From NCBI GenBank assembly GCA_934045075.1, contig OW203726.1, positions 62,001 through 126,000 on the forward strand: DNA of 64,000 bases. The letters run 5' to 3'. Of this stretch, positions 18,566 to 30,669 are shown piece after piece. The first letter of the stretch is position 1. Every line of letters begins with the position of its first letter. Source of the stretch: Yponomeuta sedellus (Eukaryota > Arthropoda > Insecta > Lepidoptera > Yponomeutidae). Both the position numbers and the translations under genes were made by a program. Under the pieces are notes generated by a model. It saw only the letters and a list, made by a program, of their open reading frames with translations, was not told where the DNA came from and searched no databases.

Positions 18566-19865
18566 CATACATACATAACCTCACGCCTGTATTAGAGGGG
18601 TAGGCAGAAACCAGGGACTGCCACGATCCTGACAGATCACCTTCGCTTCATTAACATTCATATTTAAGTCATTGCATGCACGCACGCCGGTTCCGGGTAG
18701 GTACCTACCTTTTGTCTTTCCTTTTGCTAATACATGACCTATCTGGTCGATGTATGTCCGCCTGAGACGACCCTTTACCTACCAACCCTTCCACTCACAT
18801 TCGCAATATCTAGATATTTGTTTCGTCAATCTTTCTTATTTCATCCTCCACGCGTAGGTATAACAAGCATTTCACAAGTAGCTCACCCATCCTTATCCCA
18901 CAGTCATTATCTTTCAGATCAGTCAGGCAACTATCCATGAATAAATTGAACAACCACGGGGATGCGACACAACCCTGTCTCACACCCTTGCGGATGCTAA
19001 ACCAGTCAGTATACGCCCCTTTATTCTAACGCAAGCACTGGAGTCTTGATAGAGAGACTTCAGAGGTCGGAGCAAGATGCTGTCCACCCCTTACACAGAC
19101 AGTGCCGACCACAAGTCATTCCTCACAACTCTATCCATCTCCAGGTCTACGAACGCACAGAAAACCCTTTGACATTTGGCCAAGAGCTTTTTCACCATAC
19201 GTACGTCTCAAGGAGAAGATTTGGTCCAAGCATCCCATTCCCTTTCTAAAAGACAATGCTGAGAAGGCTGATGCCGCGGTAGTTTTTGCACATCTGCTGA
19301 GACCCTTTGCCTTTATGAAGCGGCACTATGACGGCCGTACAGTCTTTAGGTACTGTGCCACTCCTCCAGCACCTGTTGAAGCGCAGGTATATATAACTTA
19401 TACTATTTTTATTTTTAATGCACTAACCCGTGCTAAAAACAATTTTAAAAACCTATTTAGAGGCTAAAAATTTCACCCATGCCGAGATTCGAACCCGCGA
19501 GCTCTGGCTATCCGTGCCAGCGCTCTTTCCAACTGAGCTAATGGGCGACAGGTATGACTTGCTAGGTACAATGCCTTTACCAGCCCTCAGCTTTTCTAAC
19601 GACACCCTATCATATCCCGCAGCCATAATCTCTTCCATACTTATAACGCTGTCGACACTAGGTTCTGCCTCATGGTCGGGATAGCTTTCCATTGGCTGAT
19701 CCTCACATTCAAACAGACTTTCAAAATATTATTTCCAACCTTCCACCACCTTATGTTCCTCTTTCAGCACGGAGCCATCCTCATCCCTCAACTTAGATTG
19801 CTTTGATCTACCTCGGGCCGCTTTCACCGTTTTCCAAAACAGTTTCATATTGGGTGTGGGCTCCA
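18566..19865 (-). pseudogene. Degenerate LINE (reverse transcriptase relic)
   Basis: Minus-strand translation gives interrupted LINE motifs: MKLFWKTVKAARGRSKQSKL and RDEDGSVLKEEHKVVEGW near 19850-19730, then MESYPDHE (19690) with SVDSVISMEEIMAAGYD, later an RKGVRQGC-like block near 18985-18960, and the conserved 3' end (18560-18680) shared with 32781-32995 and 60012-60300. Frameshifts and stops are many. A SINE (19391-19548) interrupts it. A 22-bp inverted repeat bounds it at 18544-18565 and 19866-19887. Confidence 0.8.
19391..19548 (-). mobile_element. tRNA-like SINE, simple (not folded-back) copy
   Basis: CAGGTAT flanks it (19384-19390 and 19549-19555). On the minus strand the tRNA-like head TCGCCCATTAGCTCAGTTGG starts exactly at the boundary. 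It is followed by T-arm and tail through TTTTTAGCCTCTAAATAGGT, GTGCATTAAAAATAAAAATA and AT-rich DNA. This 158-bp insertion defines the basic unit of the fold-back family. The head's anticodon-arm region reads GGCACGGATAGCC, with no U33, so a working tRNA is unlikely. Confidence 0.85.
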
Positions 19866-19887
19866 TTACCACGCTTGCCCCCACCTG

Positions 19888-20000
19888 ATTGGCAGTTTCA
19901 AGCTGAGGTATTTGAACACTCAGGTTTCCTCACGATGTTTTCCTTCGCAGTTAACGAGTGCTATTGCTACTATAACTTCTCAAATGTAGATAATAAATAA
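19888..20000 (-). mobile_element. SINE 3' fragment
   Basis: Plus strand shows CACTCAGGTTTCCTCACGAT and TTTTCCTTCGCAGTTAACGA, the inverted body of the family at 39125-39418. Confidence 0.7.
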
Positions 20001-20029
20001 ATATTAATGTACATATTACACAGATATCA

Positions 20030-20222
20030 TTAGCCCTATACCTACTGAGTACCTACCTACAACTGAGTGACTTGTGTTATAGGTGCTAACTCGACGATAG
20101 ATTTAATACAATAAATACATAGGTACATAACATCCAAGACCCGAAATAAACTAGAAAAGTTCGTTTCCTAGTTTGACCCGGGCGGGGATCGAACCCGAGA
20201 CCTTCGGTTTTACAGTGAGCGT
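20030..20222 (-). mobile_element. tRNA-derived SINE
   Basis: Inverted copy of the 12432-12656 family. The head ends at GGCGGGGATCGAACCCGAGA, and the body has AACTCGACGATAGATTTAAT. A 20-base insertion (AACTAGAAAAGTTCGTTTCC region) lies between head and body. Confidence 0.75.
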
Positions 20223-20587
20223 TAGAAAAGTTAGAAAATTACTTTTATCAGATTTCTTCAAAAAATCATCATTCAGGTATTCAGAATCAAACTTTAAGAA
20301 TTGTTTTATGTTAACTTACTAATTTCTTATTTACACTAACTAAACTTTTTCGCTACTCATTGGCTGTGCTTAGGTCGTGGGCGCGATTGTAAGGAGCATA
20401 TTCAGTGTCCACTTAAAACAAAACCCGATGAGTAGGTAGGTTACCCGAACTAAGTTGTCACACAATAGCCACCCCTTTATAATAACGGGTTTGCCTGGCA
20501 CTTCTTAAAATAAATTACTTAATTAATCTTAGGTGGCTGTACCTAGGATTACGCTCGTTTAATAATGGTTTAGTTAAAAGATTTTTT

Positions 20588-20705
20588 TTTAATTAGCCAT
20601 GGCTGTGTCCCAATGCTGGGCAAAGGCCTCCCCTTCAGATTTACGTCCAATGCTTCCCACCCAGGTAAATATTTGGTCAGGTCATCACACCATCTCAGCC
20701 AGTTA
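20588..20705 (-). repeat. LINE 3'-end fragment
   Basis: Shares TTAGCCATG.CTGTGTCCCA and GGCAAAGGCCTCCCCTTCAG, inverted, with the TSD-flanked copy at 63110-63235. Confidence 0.75.
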
Positions 20706-20754
20706 TACGATTATAAAATTTTATTTTGTTTTAGATCCTACGAAGACTAACAGC

Positions 20755-21015
20755 TATTAACATTGGCCTTTTGCATCTACGTAATGAGATAATTTATACA
20801 GTAGCATCTTCACTAGATGGGTGAAGGAAACACTCGGATGCTGTAGTGCCTGGGAGATGGTTTTGTATATGGTGTAGGCTTGCCCAGGACCTATACCTAC
20901 CTGAGAGCTTAGTGAGCTTAGCCCACAGGAAAGACTAGTTAATACGTGCGGAGCCGCGGGTTTCCTCACGATGTTTTCCTTCACCGCTAGCGTGAAGTAT
21001 TGCGATTGCGACTAC
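20755..21015 (-). mobile_element. SINE with extended body
   Basis: Inverted match, end to end, to 26690-26985: CATTGGCC, ATGCTGTAGTGCCTGGGA, GGTGTAGGCTTGCCCAG, GGAAAGACTAGTTAATACGT and GGGTTTCCTCACGATG. Confidence 0.8.
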
Positions 21016-21519
21016 AAATTCGAAAAACAGCTACACAGGTAGGTACAAGGTTGATAATTCACCAAAATTTTTCAGAATAAGGAAATGAAAAGTCTTTACA
21101 ATATCCTGTCTTAAATTACAAACAGTTCACAGGCGATAGACACCATTTAGATAGAGACGAGATGCAAAAGTTTGGTTATTTTGTACCTATCTACAATATG
21201 TACCTACCAAATTGAGAATTGAAATTAAAACAGAAATACAGCATTGCATCGCGTTCTCTCCATTTATACATGCCCAAAAAAAACTAGGTAAAAAGTAAAC
21301 AGACGAGAGGTTACGGTTCTGAAAAAAACATGAAAGGGGGGTGCAGGAGTCTTTTAAATTTGAAAAGACTTTCAACAGGACCTTCCTGAAGCACCCCGGA
21401 CTTATTATTGTGATGGGCTGGGACATACTCTGCAAGTATGTAATATGGAGTCGAATAGCGGGAGGCACCAAATAATTGGTGTCGTACGCGGCTGCCACGA
21501 ACTTGGGCCATTCTGATAA

Positions 21520-21790
21520 GTCGGCGGGTGCGCGCGTGCAGCGGGCGGGCGGGGGCGGGGCCAGCGCGGCCAATGGGCGCGCGCGGCGTGACGGGCCGGG
21601 CCGGGCCGGGCCAGGAACGGGCCGGGGGCCGGGGGCCGGGGGCCGGGGGCCGCGGCGCGCGGGCGGCGGCCGGCGCGCGGCAGTGACGCGCGGCGCGCCG
21701 CTCCAGACGTTCCTTCCGCGTGCACCGCGCCCCGAGCGCGCTCAGCACGCGTGCCCGCGAGTGACTGTGCGTGTGCAGTGACGTGCCTCT
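21520..21790. promoter_or_regulatory. Dense CpG-rich block, possible promoter
   Basis: About 270 bp of very high GC with a (GGGCCGG)n run at 21594-21655, then CGCGCGGCGCGCC and repeated GTGACG. It stands out from the AT-rich surroundings. It could be a promoter with an untranslated first exon; a candidate donor GTAGGT follows near 21868. It could instead be an enhancer or a simple repeat. The nearest gene downstream on the plus strand is vg, 10.6 kb away. Long frames here are open only because stops are rare in such GC-rich DNA. Confidence 0.4.
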
Positions 21791-21799
21791 CTGTGACGT

Positions 21800-24700
21800 G
21801 CTATACCTACTTTTAAATCCTGGACCTAACGCACTTGGATACTAGCTCTTCGCCTCATCATTCAAAAGTAGGTGTCCTGTTAAATCAGGAAGATCATGGA
21901 CGTTACAATCTTTATTAGATATAGGGTCACTGAGCGCTGGTTATTGGCTCTCGTGGAATTTCATCACCGTAACCATACTATACATGATAATAAGTTAATT
22001 TGAAGACCGATAATCACTTTAAGTTTTGATAGCGCGTAATAGCGTATTAACATGATAAACTTAGGATAGTTACCTCTTCGAGTTGGGCTTTGTAGAACTG
22101 TAGGAAAATTACTAATATATTTTTTTTACCGTCTCGTGTCCAATATTTAGGTAGATAGGTAGGTACTCGTAACCTACATACACTATACGTAATGAAACAA
22201 TACCTTATCGATTAGATAGGTAGGTACCAGTATATATCAGCTAAGGTCTAAGAACCTTTATTTTCGTCTGTCTAACTTGTACAAAACAATGTCGGCAAAA
22301 TTAAGAATCCTGTACCTACATGCATCTGAATAATTGTAGGGTCTTACAAAGACTACAAATGTCATTAAAATTATTATTAAAAAATCTATGTAATTTTTAC
22401 ATAGATTTTCATAGTCATCTCTTACGTACCTATGTCAATCTGCCCATTAGGTATATGTGACATCGATAATCCCGTGTTAGGTAGGTACTTATAGGGAGGT
22501 AAGCATTTTGATATTTTTTCTGTATTAACGGAGCCGTGCGTAACAACGTGAAACTGCAAAAAAGTAAACCACAAAAATCGGTCCTTTTTTCTTGATGATT
22601 GTAGCGAATGGTATTTGAGAAAACCATTTGTAATTAAACGCCAGCTTGGTTTCTCACCTATTGATAGATATTGTATACCTACTAAAAGATTTCGTGGATG
22701 ATACGTCCACATCAATAGCCATATTTATTCAATTTATTTTGGCGACAATTAGTACCTAGCTATAGGTATAAATTTGGTACGACTTTTCTGAGCTCATAAT
22801 CCCTCTGCTGACACGAGAACAATTTCCCATTCATCAAGTTTCGTTAAGGAATTTCGAATTGTTTCGTCATTTATGGTTTTAGTCGCGTTTCTTGACATGT
22901 TGCATTTTCCTTAGTTAGGTAAGGTTATTAAGTAGCAAGAAGGCACGTCAAATGTCAAGTGATTAGGTAGGTAACTAAAGGGTTGGGAACCGCTGTTTTT
23001 TATTTTGCACGCCTCCGTAGATACGGAAAGGCTTGCATTGTATTCGGAATAGAAACATCCTTGATTCAGACCCGTCAATAAATACCTACTGATGTAGGTA
23101 CACCTAAAAAGTATAAACTTACTTAGGATGAAAGTTATAGCAAGTAGGTACTATAAATACCCAACACGTTTATCAAGTACCTACTAACCATGTATTTATA
23201 TACAACACGTTATAAAAATAACAAATCTAAAAATCCTTTTGTCTAGATACATTCGAGATAAGTAGGTAGGTACAATCTTAATTATAAAAAAAACTAGTTT
23301 CAGTAATTGGACGTTTTTAGGTAGTAACCTAGGTAATTGTAGATAACCCTGTATAACTGAATATGTTGTTTATAAAAGTGGCGTGTTTTTTTGGTATATA
23401 CTGGGCCTTTGGGATAGCATGGGTACCTACGTCTAGCAGCGGCGAATACCGTAGCGAAAATACTTGAGACTAGATTCATAAGATACCTATTTGTTTTTTC
23501 AAAGAAGCGGCTTAATGAACGTTACAATTCAAACAAGGTGTCTATTTCAAAATCTAGACATTTTAGAGAAAAAAGATAGACAATAAACTCCAAACTTAGT
23601 CTTTTCAAAGTCCTTAATTAACAGAGTTTACATTATTATTTTAAAACAGAACTCATGAATTGTACTGGCTTTAATTCCAGACATCATTGTCATCTAAATA
23701 ACCCTTTATGTTATAGTAGCCCTTTTGGCACAAAGTGTAGGTATGTACTTAACACATTTTTGAACCGGGTTTCAGGCAAGCTTAATTATAATATCTTCAG
23801 GGATTTTATTATAGAAGCGTATACAATGCCCCATGAAGGATGTATTAACCTTTGCCAGCCTAAATAGTGGGAACGAGAGTTTAAGTTTATTTCTAGTAGG
23901 TATTGTGTTGGCTACCCAATGTTTTAAAGTTTCTGATATTTTTCCTCATGTACATAATGTTTTCATAGATATACTGACAGGCAACTGTCAGGATGTTAGT
24001 TTATTTAAAGAAATCTCTTAACAAATCTCTACTGCCTAGCTTATATTTATAGTAGGTAACTATGTAAGTACCTAACCACCTAAAACATGTACGGGACCCT
24101 CGGTGCGCGAGTCTATGTCCTGTTGACTCCATAGTCAGGAGTTCACAGTTCATTAAGATTAAAAAGTTAAACATAACTATACTTAGTAAAATCAAACACT
24201 TTTATCGGCATGTTATGGCTTTCAGGCTTTACAGTAAGTAGTGGCAAAAGTACTAAAGCAAAGAAGGCAGACAGCGCTTCTTGGTATCGTTCAGTGAATT
24301 TAGTGCAAGTAGAGTGGCACATTAGCCTGCTTGTGGGTCTTGTTGTACCTACTTATTAGTACCTACAAATGATACATTTGCGTTGCATTATAGCTCTGCC
24401 TTTCAGTTTAATTTGTCTCATTTTTAGGGTTCCGTATTCATACGACGCCAATGTTATTTTCTATTTATTATCGCACTAGTATAACTACGTCCGTCAGTTT
24501 GTTTTAGAAGGACTCTGTATGTATATCTTAAACGGCCAACAAGTTTTTTAAATTAAAAAATGTGTTATGTCATAGCAGAAGAATGAAAACTTTACTAAAG
24601 AAAACAAAAAGTAGAAAACCAGTTAAGTGTGTGGCGACGCGCTGTGTATGTAGGGTTCCTTAGAATAACGGGTTTTTACACGCTGTACAGAATTAGCAAC

Positions 24701-25020
24701 TTCATCGAATAAACTTTCAATAGAGTGCTTATGAAGTTTTCCTTTTAGGTGTAAGTGCCCGGCTTCTTAAGTTGTAGAGCCTACTTAGCCGCGTTTTTTT
24801 TCTTTTAAGTCTTTTATGTGTTTAGCCAGGATTGGTAAGTCCTACTCTAACAATAATTTGCGCCATAAAGGTTAACATTTTACAAACCGAACCCTAAATC
24901 CAAAAATGGTCTTTCACTCACAATATTTTTAAACGACCATCTAACGAAACTATGGTGTACCTAGGAACACATTTAGGTGTACGGAGGTACGAAATTTGGC
25001 ATAATATTTCCATATATCGT
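21800..25020. other. Long gene-free stretch
   Basis: AT-rich, with many TAGGTA motifs. A perfect 11-bp hairpin stem (AAAATCTATGT) lies at 22381-22408. A copy of the 3945-4080 repeat lies at 23505-23600. Decayed repeat sequence with AGGGTTCCGTATTCA lies at 24425-24545. No credible coding sequence. Confidence 0.6.
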
Positions 25021-25023
25021 TCG

Positions 25024-25165
25024 TTATCAACCCTTATATGTCCCCACTGCTGGAACACGGGTCTCTTCCTGCATCGCAGGAAGGTTAGGCCATACTCCAC
25101 CACGGGGGCCAAGTCCGGGTTGGTGGAGGATTGTGAGACAGTGGCGGGCCTCACTGTCATATATA
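25024..25165 (-). mobile_element. 5S-headed SINE, 3' body
   Basis: Plus strand shows ATCAACCCTTATATGTCCCC, CACGGGTCTCTTCCTGCATC, AGGTTAGGCCATACTCCACC and AGACAGTGGCGGGCC; an inverted, near-consensus body without the 5S-like head. Confidence 0.82.
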
Positions 25166-25871
25166 TATATTTCCATATATATTTATGCTAAATTTCTGCT
25201 TTCAAGTAGGTACGTACTTATCGTCTGTGTGCATAGCGACGGACGGACATAGCGAAACTATGAGAGTTCTTTGCTGACTACGAAGCCCTACACATACGAG
25301 GTATCCCGATGTAGAGAGAATCAGAGGTTTTTTGTTTATGCTCTATCGTAGGTATAACCTAGGTTTTAAAAAGTTATCCATAAATAGGTATCTTCTGTGG
25401 TTGAGGCCTTACTTTACCATAAGAAATGACTTTCTTATTTATGAAAACGAGGTAGGTGGCCTCAACTTTACACAAAATACTATTGGATAAAATATTTTAG
25501 GTAGAAGCACTTATGGCTTACGGTCTTGTTTATAAAAACAAGATTCCTCCAAAGCACTCCTTAGAGTCCGTTTATTTAATCCTTGGTACCTACGGGTTCT
25601 CCTTGTAAAATCTCCACCATCAATCTCCAGTGGTGCGAGCGAGACAGCATATTCCACGTATGAACAGCGTTAATACATGTTAGGTACTGATTCACGGATT
25701 TATGTATAAAAACAGAATTCCTTAAAACTCATCCAAAAACGCTGATAGAAATATTCTGTGATTTTACGAGGATAAAGCCCTAATCTAGCGTCGACGTTAA
25801 ATTGCTGTTTTTGAGCTCCTAATCTACTCTAGCAGTTAAAGAAGCCAACAAAACCTGCACTACGCATATCT

Positions 25872-25960
25872 TCTATAGTATAAAAATGATTCGCTGAATG
25901 TGTTGGTAAGCGCAAATCTCGAGAGCAGCTGAACCGATCTCGCTAAATATTTTTTTAGAT
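25872..25960 (+). mobile_element. Helitron 5' fragment
   Basis: Begins TCTATAGTATAAAAATGATT and matches the first ~90 bp of the 11176-11711 copies (TGTGTTGGTAAGCGCAAATC, GAGCAGCTGAACCGAT), then diverges. Confidence 0.75.
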
Positions 25961-26599
25961 AATATGATGATAATATGATAATATGGCCAAATAATATGAT
26001 GTTGTTCATAAGCAGTCGACATCTCATAAATCCCACAAGCATGCACTCCACACAGGCGCGACGTGCGTACGGGTCAGTTCTAAAGGACAATTTGATTTGA
26101 TCTGCTGTCGATTATACCTATATTAACGTGATTCAGAAATTGCTAGTTTTTGGGGAGGTGCCTAATCCTGTACAGATGACAGCACGTCAACATTTACAAA
26201 AGTGTACTCTAATCAGTTACGCTAATGGTACGTCTTTGCAACCAATATGTTACACGGGCATCAATTCAATTATTTTTATTGCTATTTTTATTAATATTTT
26301 TACTGCATTGCTTGCAACATTGGGGAAATCTTTGATATTTTTTCTAACGAATATAATATTTTCGTAAATGTAGTGACATGCACCTGTTTGTAGATATTAA
26401 TTACTTTAATGAACTTTCTTAGCGAATCCCTACTACGAGCTCGTAAATAATTCAAGCTATGATCATGGTAACTTTAAATCAATTTCGTCCAGTGGTTTTC
26501 GCAGGGACAAAATTTGCAAATGTGGTATTGATTATTAAGTATAGAATGTAGGTATAAGAAACATAGGTATTAATGTTTTAGATTTATAAATTCAGTGGG

Positions 26600-26985
26600 T
26601 AGAACCATGGACTGGCAAGCGAGAGCCCCATAGGTTCGATCCCGAGTGCGGGCATGTACCAATGACTTTGTTTACTTTCAAAGTTACGTACATTTGCGAA
26701 TTTGTAGTCGCAATACCACACGCTAACGGTGAAGGAAAACATCGTGAGGAAACCCGCGGCTTGGTAGGCTCCGCACGTATTGACTAGTCTTTCCTGTGGG
26801 ATAGGCCGACTAAGCTGTCAGGATGGTATAGGTGCTGGGCAAGCCTACACCATCTATAAAAAAAACCATGTCCCAGGCACTACAGCGTCGGAGTGATCCC
26901 TTCACCCATCTAGTGTGATTGTAGGTACCACTGGACGCGGTATAAATCATCTCATTAAGTAGATGCAACAAGGCCAATATTATTA
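26600..26985 (+). mobile_element. SINE with tRNA-like head and long body
   Basis: The B-box-like GGTTCGATCCCGAGTG is followed by GCATGTACCAATGACTTTG, ACGGTGAAGGAAAACATCGT, GCTCCGCACGTATTGACTAG, GGGCAAGCCTACACCAT and a 3' end near GATGCAACAAGGCCAAT. It contains the uninterrupted TTGACTAGTCTTT that proves the MITE insertion at 37453-37875. Confidence 0.82.
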
Positions 26986-26989
26986 TTAT

Positions 26990-29960
26990 TATAAATTGTA
27001 TGTAGGTATTAGAGAAGAAATTTTGGAGTCGGTACTCTATCACTGAGTAAGATGCCTTGCAAGATATCAGCTCGAATGTCGTTCTTAAGAGGTTTTAAGC
27101 TTCTGTTCTGCATAAAATAAATAGTAATCTGTACAAATAAAATAAAATAAGTAAAAAATTTAAATAGTTGTGATATAAAACACTTCAGTGTTTAATTCCA
27201 CGGTTACCTACTTCTCAACGCTGGGTTTCTAGATGCAATGATGGCTTAGATCTGGGTGTTCTGGAGCTGGTCATCGTCAGACTTGCAATTCTTCGGCTCT
27301 AGGAAGTGATAGTGAAATGAAATATTTAAGTAAAAATTGCATTTTTTTATCTAGAATAGAAGCTTCTCGATCTTCGATCTTCGAAACAAAGTCCAACAGA
27401 AACCAGAGAATGAATTACTGAATGAAATTATTTGTTAAATACTGTTTATAGCATCAAAGCATAACATCATCCTTTGCCTTAAAATATGAAGTTCTCAATA
27501 TCTATCTCCGAAAGTGTTCACCAGAACATTATCAAATAATACCCTGGGTAAAATTTTACGCCATATTTCGTAAAAGATATGCATATTACCTACTAATGGA
27601 TGGACCCCATTAGGCCCTATTTGCTGCTGTCTATAGAAATGTTGAGCTGTCCATCTATAAAAGTCTTCGTCAGATCTTCACAAAATTAAAAAGGGACGTT
27701 TGGATGAAGGACGACCTTTTCGAACAAAAAAGTATTATCGAAATCGGTTAAGATTTGACGAAGCTATGCGAGGACATAGTAAAAAAAAAGTAACACACGC
27801 GTCGTAGTGATAACTGGTGATAACCTCCTCCTTTTTTGAAGTTGGTTAAAAGTGATAGTATTTTGTACTACTAGAGGCTACATTAAAGTAATTTAAGTAA
27901 TAATCTTAGGCAATTTTTGTTTTAATGCGCGTTTAAACAATAGCACCAACCCAATTCTTCCCGCGGGTGTCGTAAAAGGCGACTAAGGGACATAAACCGG
28001 GGGGTGGGCAGCAGCGCCCGGCGCCCCCTGCACTGCAGTACAATTCCACCAAACTGCGCCCAGCGTGGGGATTATGGGCATTACCCCCCAATGCTGGCGC
28101 CTTGCGCTATAGCGCTCATTAGGGGAGGGCTATGTCAGCAGTAGACGAAGAAAATATGTAAATTGCGGTGAACGAAAATAAATAATTTATTATTTGGATG
28201 GATGTTATCTATGTATTTATTGTATTAAATCTATCGTCGAGTTGGCACCTGTAACACAAGTCATTTATTTGTATTTAGTATAGGGCTGACGAGATCTGTG
28301 TAATATGTCCATGAATATTTATTATTATTATATACTAACAAAGCGGCCAAGTGCGCGACAGGCCACGCACACTGAAAGTTATTTAAGTAGTATTCGTCTG
28401 TAGAACCGCTTTACAACAACTTAAATTTTAAGTACTTAACAACTTCCAAAACGATTTTTTTAATGTATTTGTTTGAAGTTTTCTTTTCATATTACATTGT
28501 TCGCTTATTTACTCATTAACTAGTAAAGCCTAAGCCGCTAGCCGTGAAACTTTCCTGTTATGTTTATTACGAGTACCTATGTCTCTTATTTCCTTCAGCA
28601 ACTTTCCGTCGTAAGGTTGTCTGGAAGAAATAGATTTTAGCAATAAGGCCGCCAGTTGTACTTTGTATCTTTACATGTTTTATAATATGTGCTCTGGTGT
28701 AAAATAAAGAATATTCTTATGTTATCTTATGTGCTACTCAAAGTTCATCGCTAATTTAGGTGTAGGGGAGAATCTCTAAAAAAGGTTTAATAGGTTTTAA
28801 AATAATCATATTTTATTCCACCGTTTTGTCGGCGCGATTAAGACATTGTGTCTTAATGGCGCCCTATGTCTCACACCTATGTCTTAGACATAGATATGTA
28901 TATCTAAGCCAGCTTGAATTTCAGCTTGCTCGTAGGAGTATACTACCTAATCGTCTCTGAACTAGGCCGCTGATAGACAGACGTAATGACCTGGCGAAAC
29001 TATAAGGATTTCTTGTCGACTGCGGAAACGGAACAGCGCCGGTCGTAGACTGTACAAAATCTGTACTTAGTTACCAATAAAATTGTTCAGTACCTACACA
29101 AACTCTATCGAGTATATAGCCTCTAAGCCATCTTGCCTTTAGGACTGGTTTGCTTTGATGCAACGCCGGGCTACAAATTGTGATTTTGTTGTTGCCGCAC
29201 CACTTGCTAATAGGGAATAAAAATATCGCTTGCGGCTTGCGGCAACCACAAAGCGGCAACGCTATTAGATACCAAGATTTAACTTTTTAGCCATAAGTGT
29301 AGCATAGTCTATTAAAGAAAGACATTGAATAACTACGAGTATTTGCTTCTCGCTCACACAATTTATGTAAACAACATAATTGTTTGAGGCAAACTTGACC
29401 AGTCCCTTTCTTTATTTAACAGTGTTATGAACTCTGTTCAATGAATAGTCTTGTAAGATGACAAATGATAAGATATAGGCACGATTTTTTTGGTACTATT
29501 TAATAAATATAAATAATAAAATTAAACGCAATGTTTACATATTTGATCACAAAAAAGTTTTGACCGTTGAAAGATATTTGTTTATTTTCTGTCCACAAAT
29601 TATATCCGTACCTATATAAAAATAACATTATACAAATGATACAGAGCAACAGTGCCTACTATTTATGGAAGGACTGGAGCCAAAACTAAATCAAAAGACC
29701 TGTATCTTAGGTTACCAGGACTCCCAAATTACAATCATATTCGATCACTTACGTGGTGTAGTTCGTCAGAAAAAAACTTATATACAGGAGAGTAAACATT
29801 TGCGTTTAAATGTGTGTATACCTACCTATAGGTATGTGTGCCTCTGCTCAGCCCGGAGCTGAGCCTTAGGTTCCGGGTTTCAATCACTGATCAGAAAGTT
29901 TGAGAATGTACAGTGAAGAGATTTCTGTACATCACTATGTGTATTATTATATTAATATTA
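26990..29960. other. Gene-free stretch with repeat relics
   Basis: Contains a dispersed repeat with CTTCCCGCGGGTGTCGTAAA to GGGGAGGGCTATGTCAGC at 27955-28145, a SINE body at 28195-28335 (plus), and an old LINE end with GATAACCTCCTCCTTTTTTG at 27700-27850 that recurs at 31545-31600. No credible gene. Confidence 0.55.
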
Positions 29961-29984
29961 TTATGTATTACAAAGTTGCTACAA

Positions 29985-30535
29985 GTTGGGGGACTCCCGG
30001 TAATGCAGGTCCTCATAAAGCTCTTTAACTTGGTTCTTAGTCAAAAGGCGACTCCAACACATCACGATCCTGCACAAGGAGATAAAACAAAGCTCAGTAA
30101 TTACCGATCAATCAGTCTGCTCTCTCAGGTCTACAAACTGTTTGCAAAGGGCCTGTGCAATAGGCTGACCCGTTCACTGGACGAGTATCAGCCTATCGAG
30201 CAAGCCGGCTTCCAGAAAGGGTACTCAACAATAGACCACATTCACGCAGTCAAGCAGCTGATGGAGAGAAGTAGAGAGTTCAACTGGCCTCTGTGGTTTG
30301 CCTTTGTCGACTACGAAAAGGCTTTCGACAGTGTCGAGCAATGGGCCGTGTTTCATTCTCTCATCATTGCAATATTGACAAGCGATATGTCGATATCCTC
30401 CGGGAGCTGTACAGTTCCGCCACAATGCAGGTGCGCATGCATGAGCTAACTGGCCTCGTGCGACAAGGTGACACAATCTCGCCTAAACTGTTCACCAATG
30501 TCCTTGAGGACATGATGAAATCACTGGAGTGAAAG
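29985..30535 (+). pseudogene. RTE-like LINE reverse transcriptase fragment
   Basis: One frame (29985-30350) reads LSNYRSISLLSQVYKLFAKG, SLDEYQPIEQAGFQKGYST and FVDYEKAFDSVEQWAV. After a frameshift near 30350-30390 a second frame (to 30532) gives YVDILRELYSSATMQVR and GLVRQGDTISPKLFTNVLED. These are RT palm motifs. The catalytic YADD/FADD part and everything after it are missing, replaced by a SINE at 30536. It cannot make a functional enzyme. Confidence 0.88.
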
Positions 30536-30668
30536 AGCACGGAAGCGCTCGGAAAAATGCCACTACCGGTAGTCACGGGACGGTCACCCATCCTGTACCT
30601 GACAGCGCCTGTTGTTGCTTAACTCAAGTGATTGATTCCAATCACTCGGTTCGACTAGGCACGAGCGT
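30536..30668 (-). mobile_element. 5S rRNA-headed SINE, 5' part
   Basis: Plus strand shows GGTCACCCATCCTGTACCTG, TTGATTCCAATCACTCGGTT and GCGTT; the inverted 5S-like head of the 16994 subtype. Confidence 0.82.
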
Positions 30669-30669
30669 T

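Noticed and set aside
21311..21781. Several 100-145 codon frames on both strands
   Set aside because: Arg/Pro/Gly-only composition within a CpG-rich block, open in several frames at once, no splice-supported extension or family motif.
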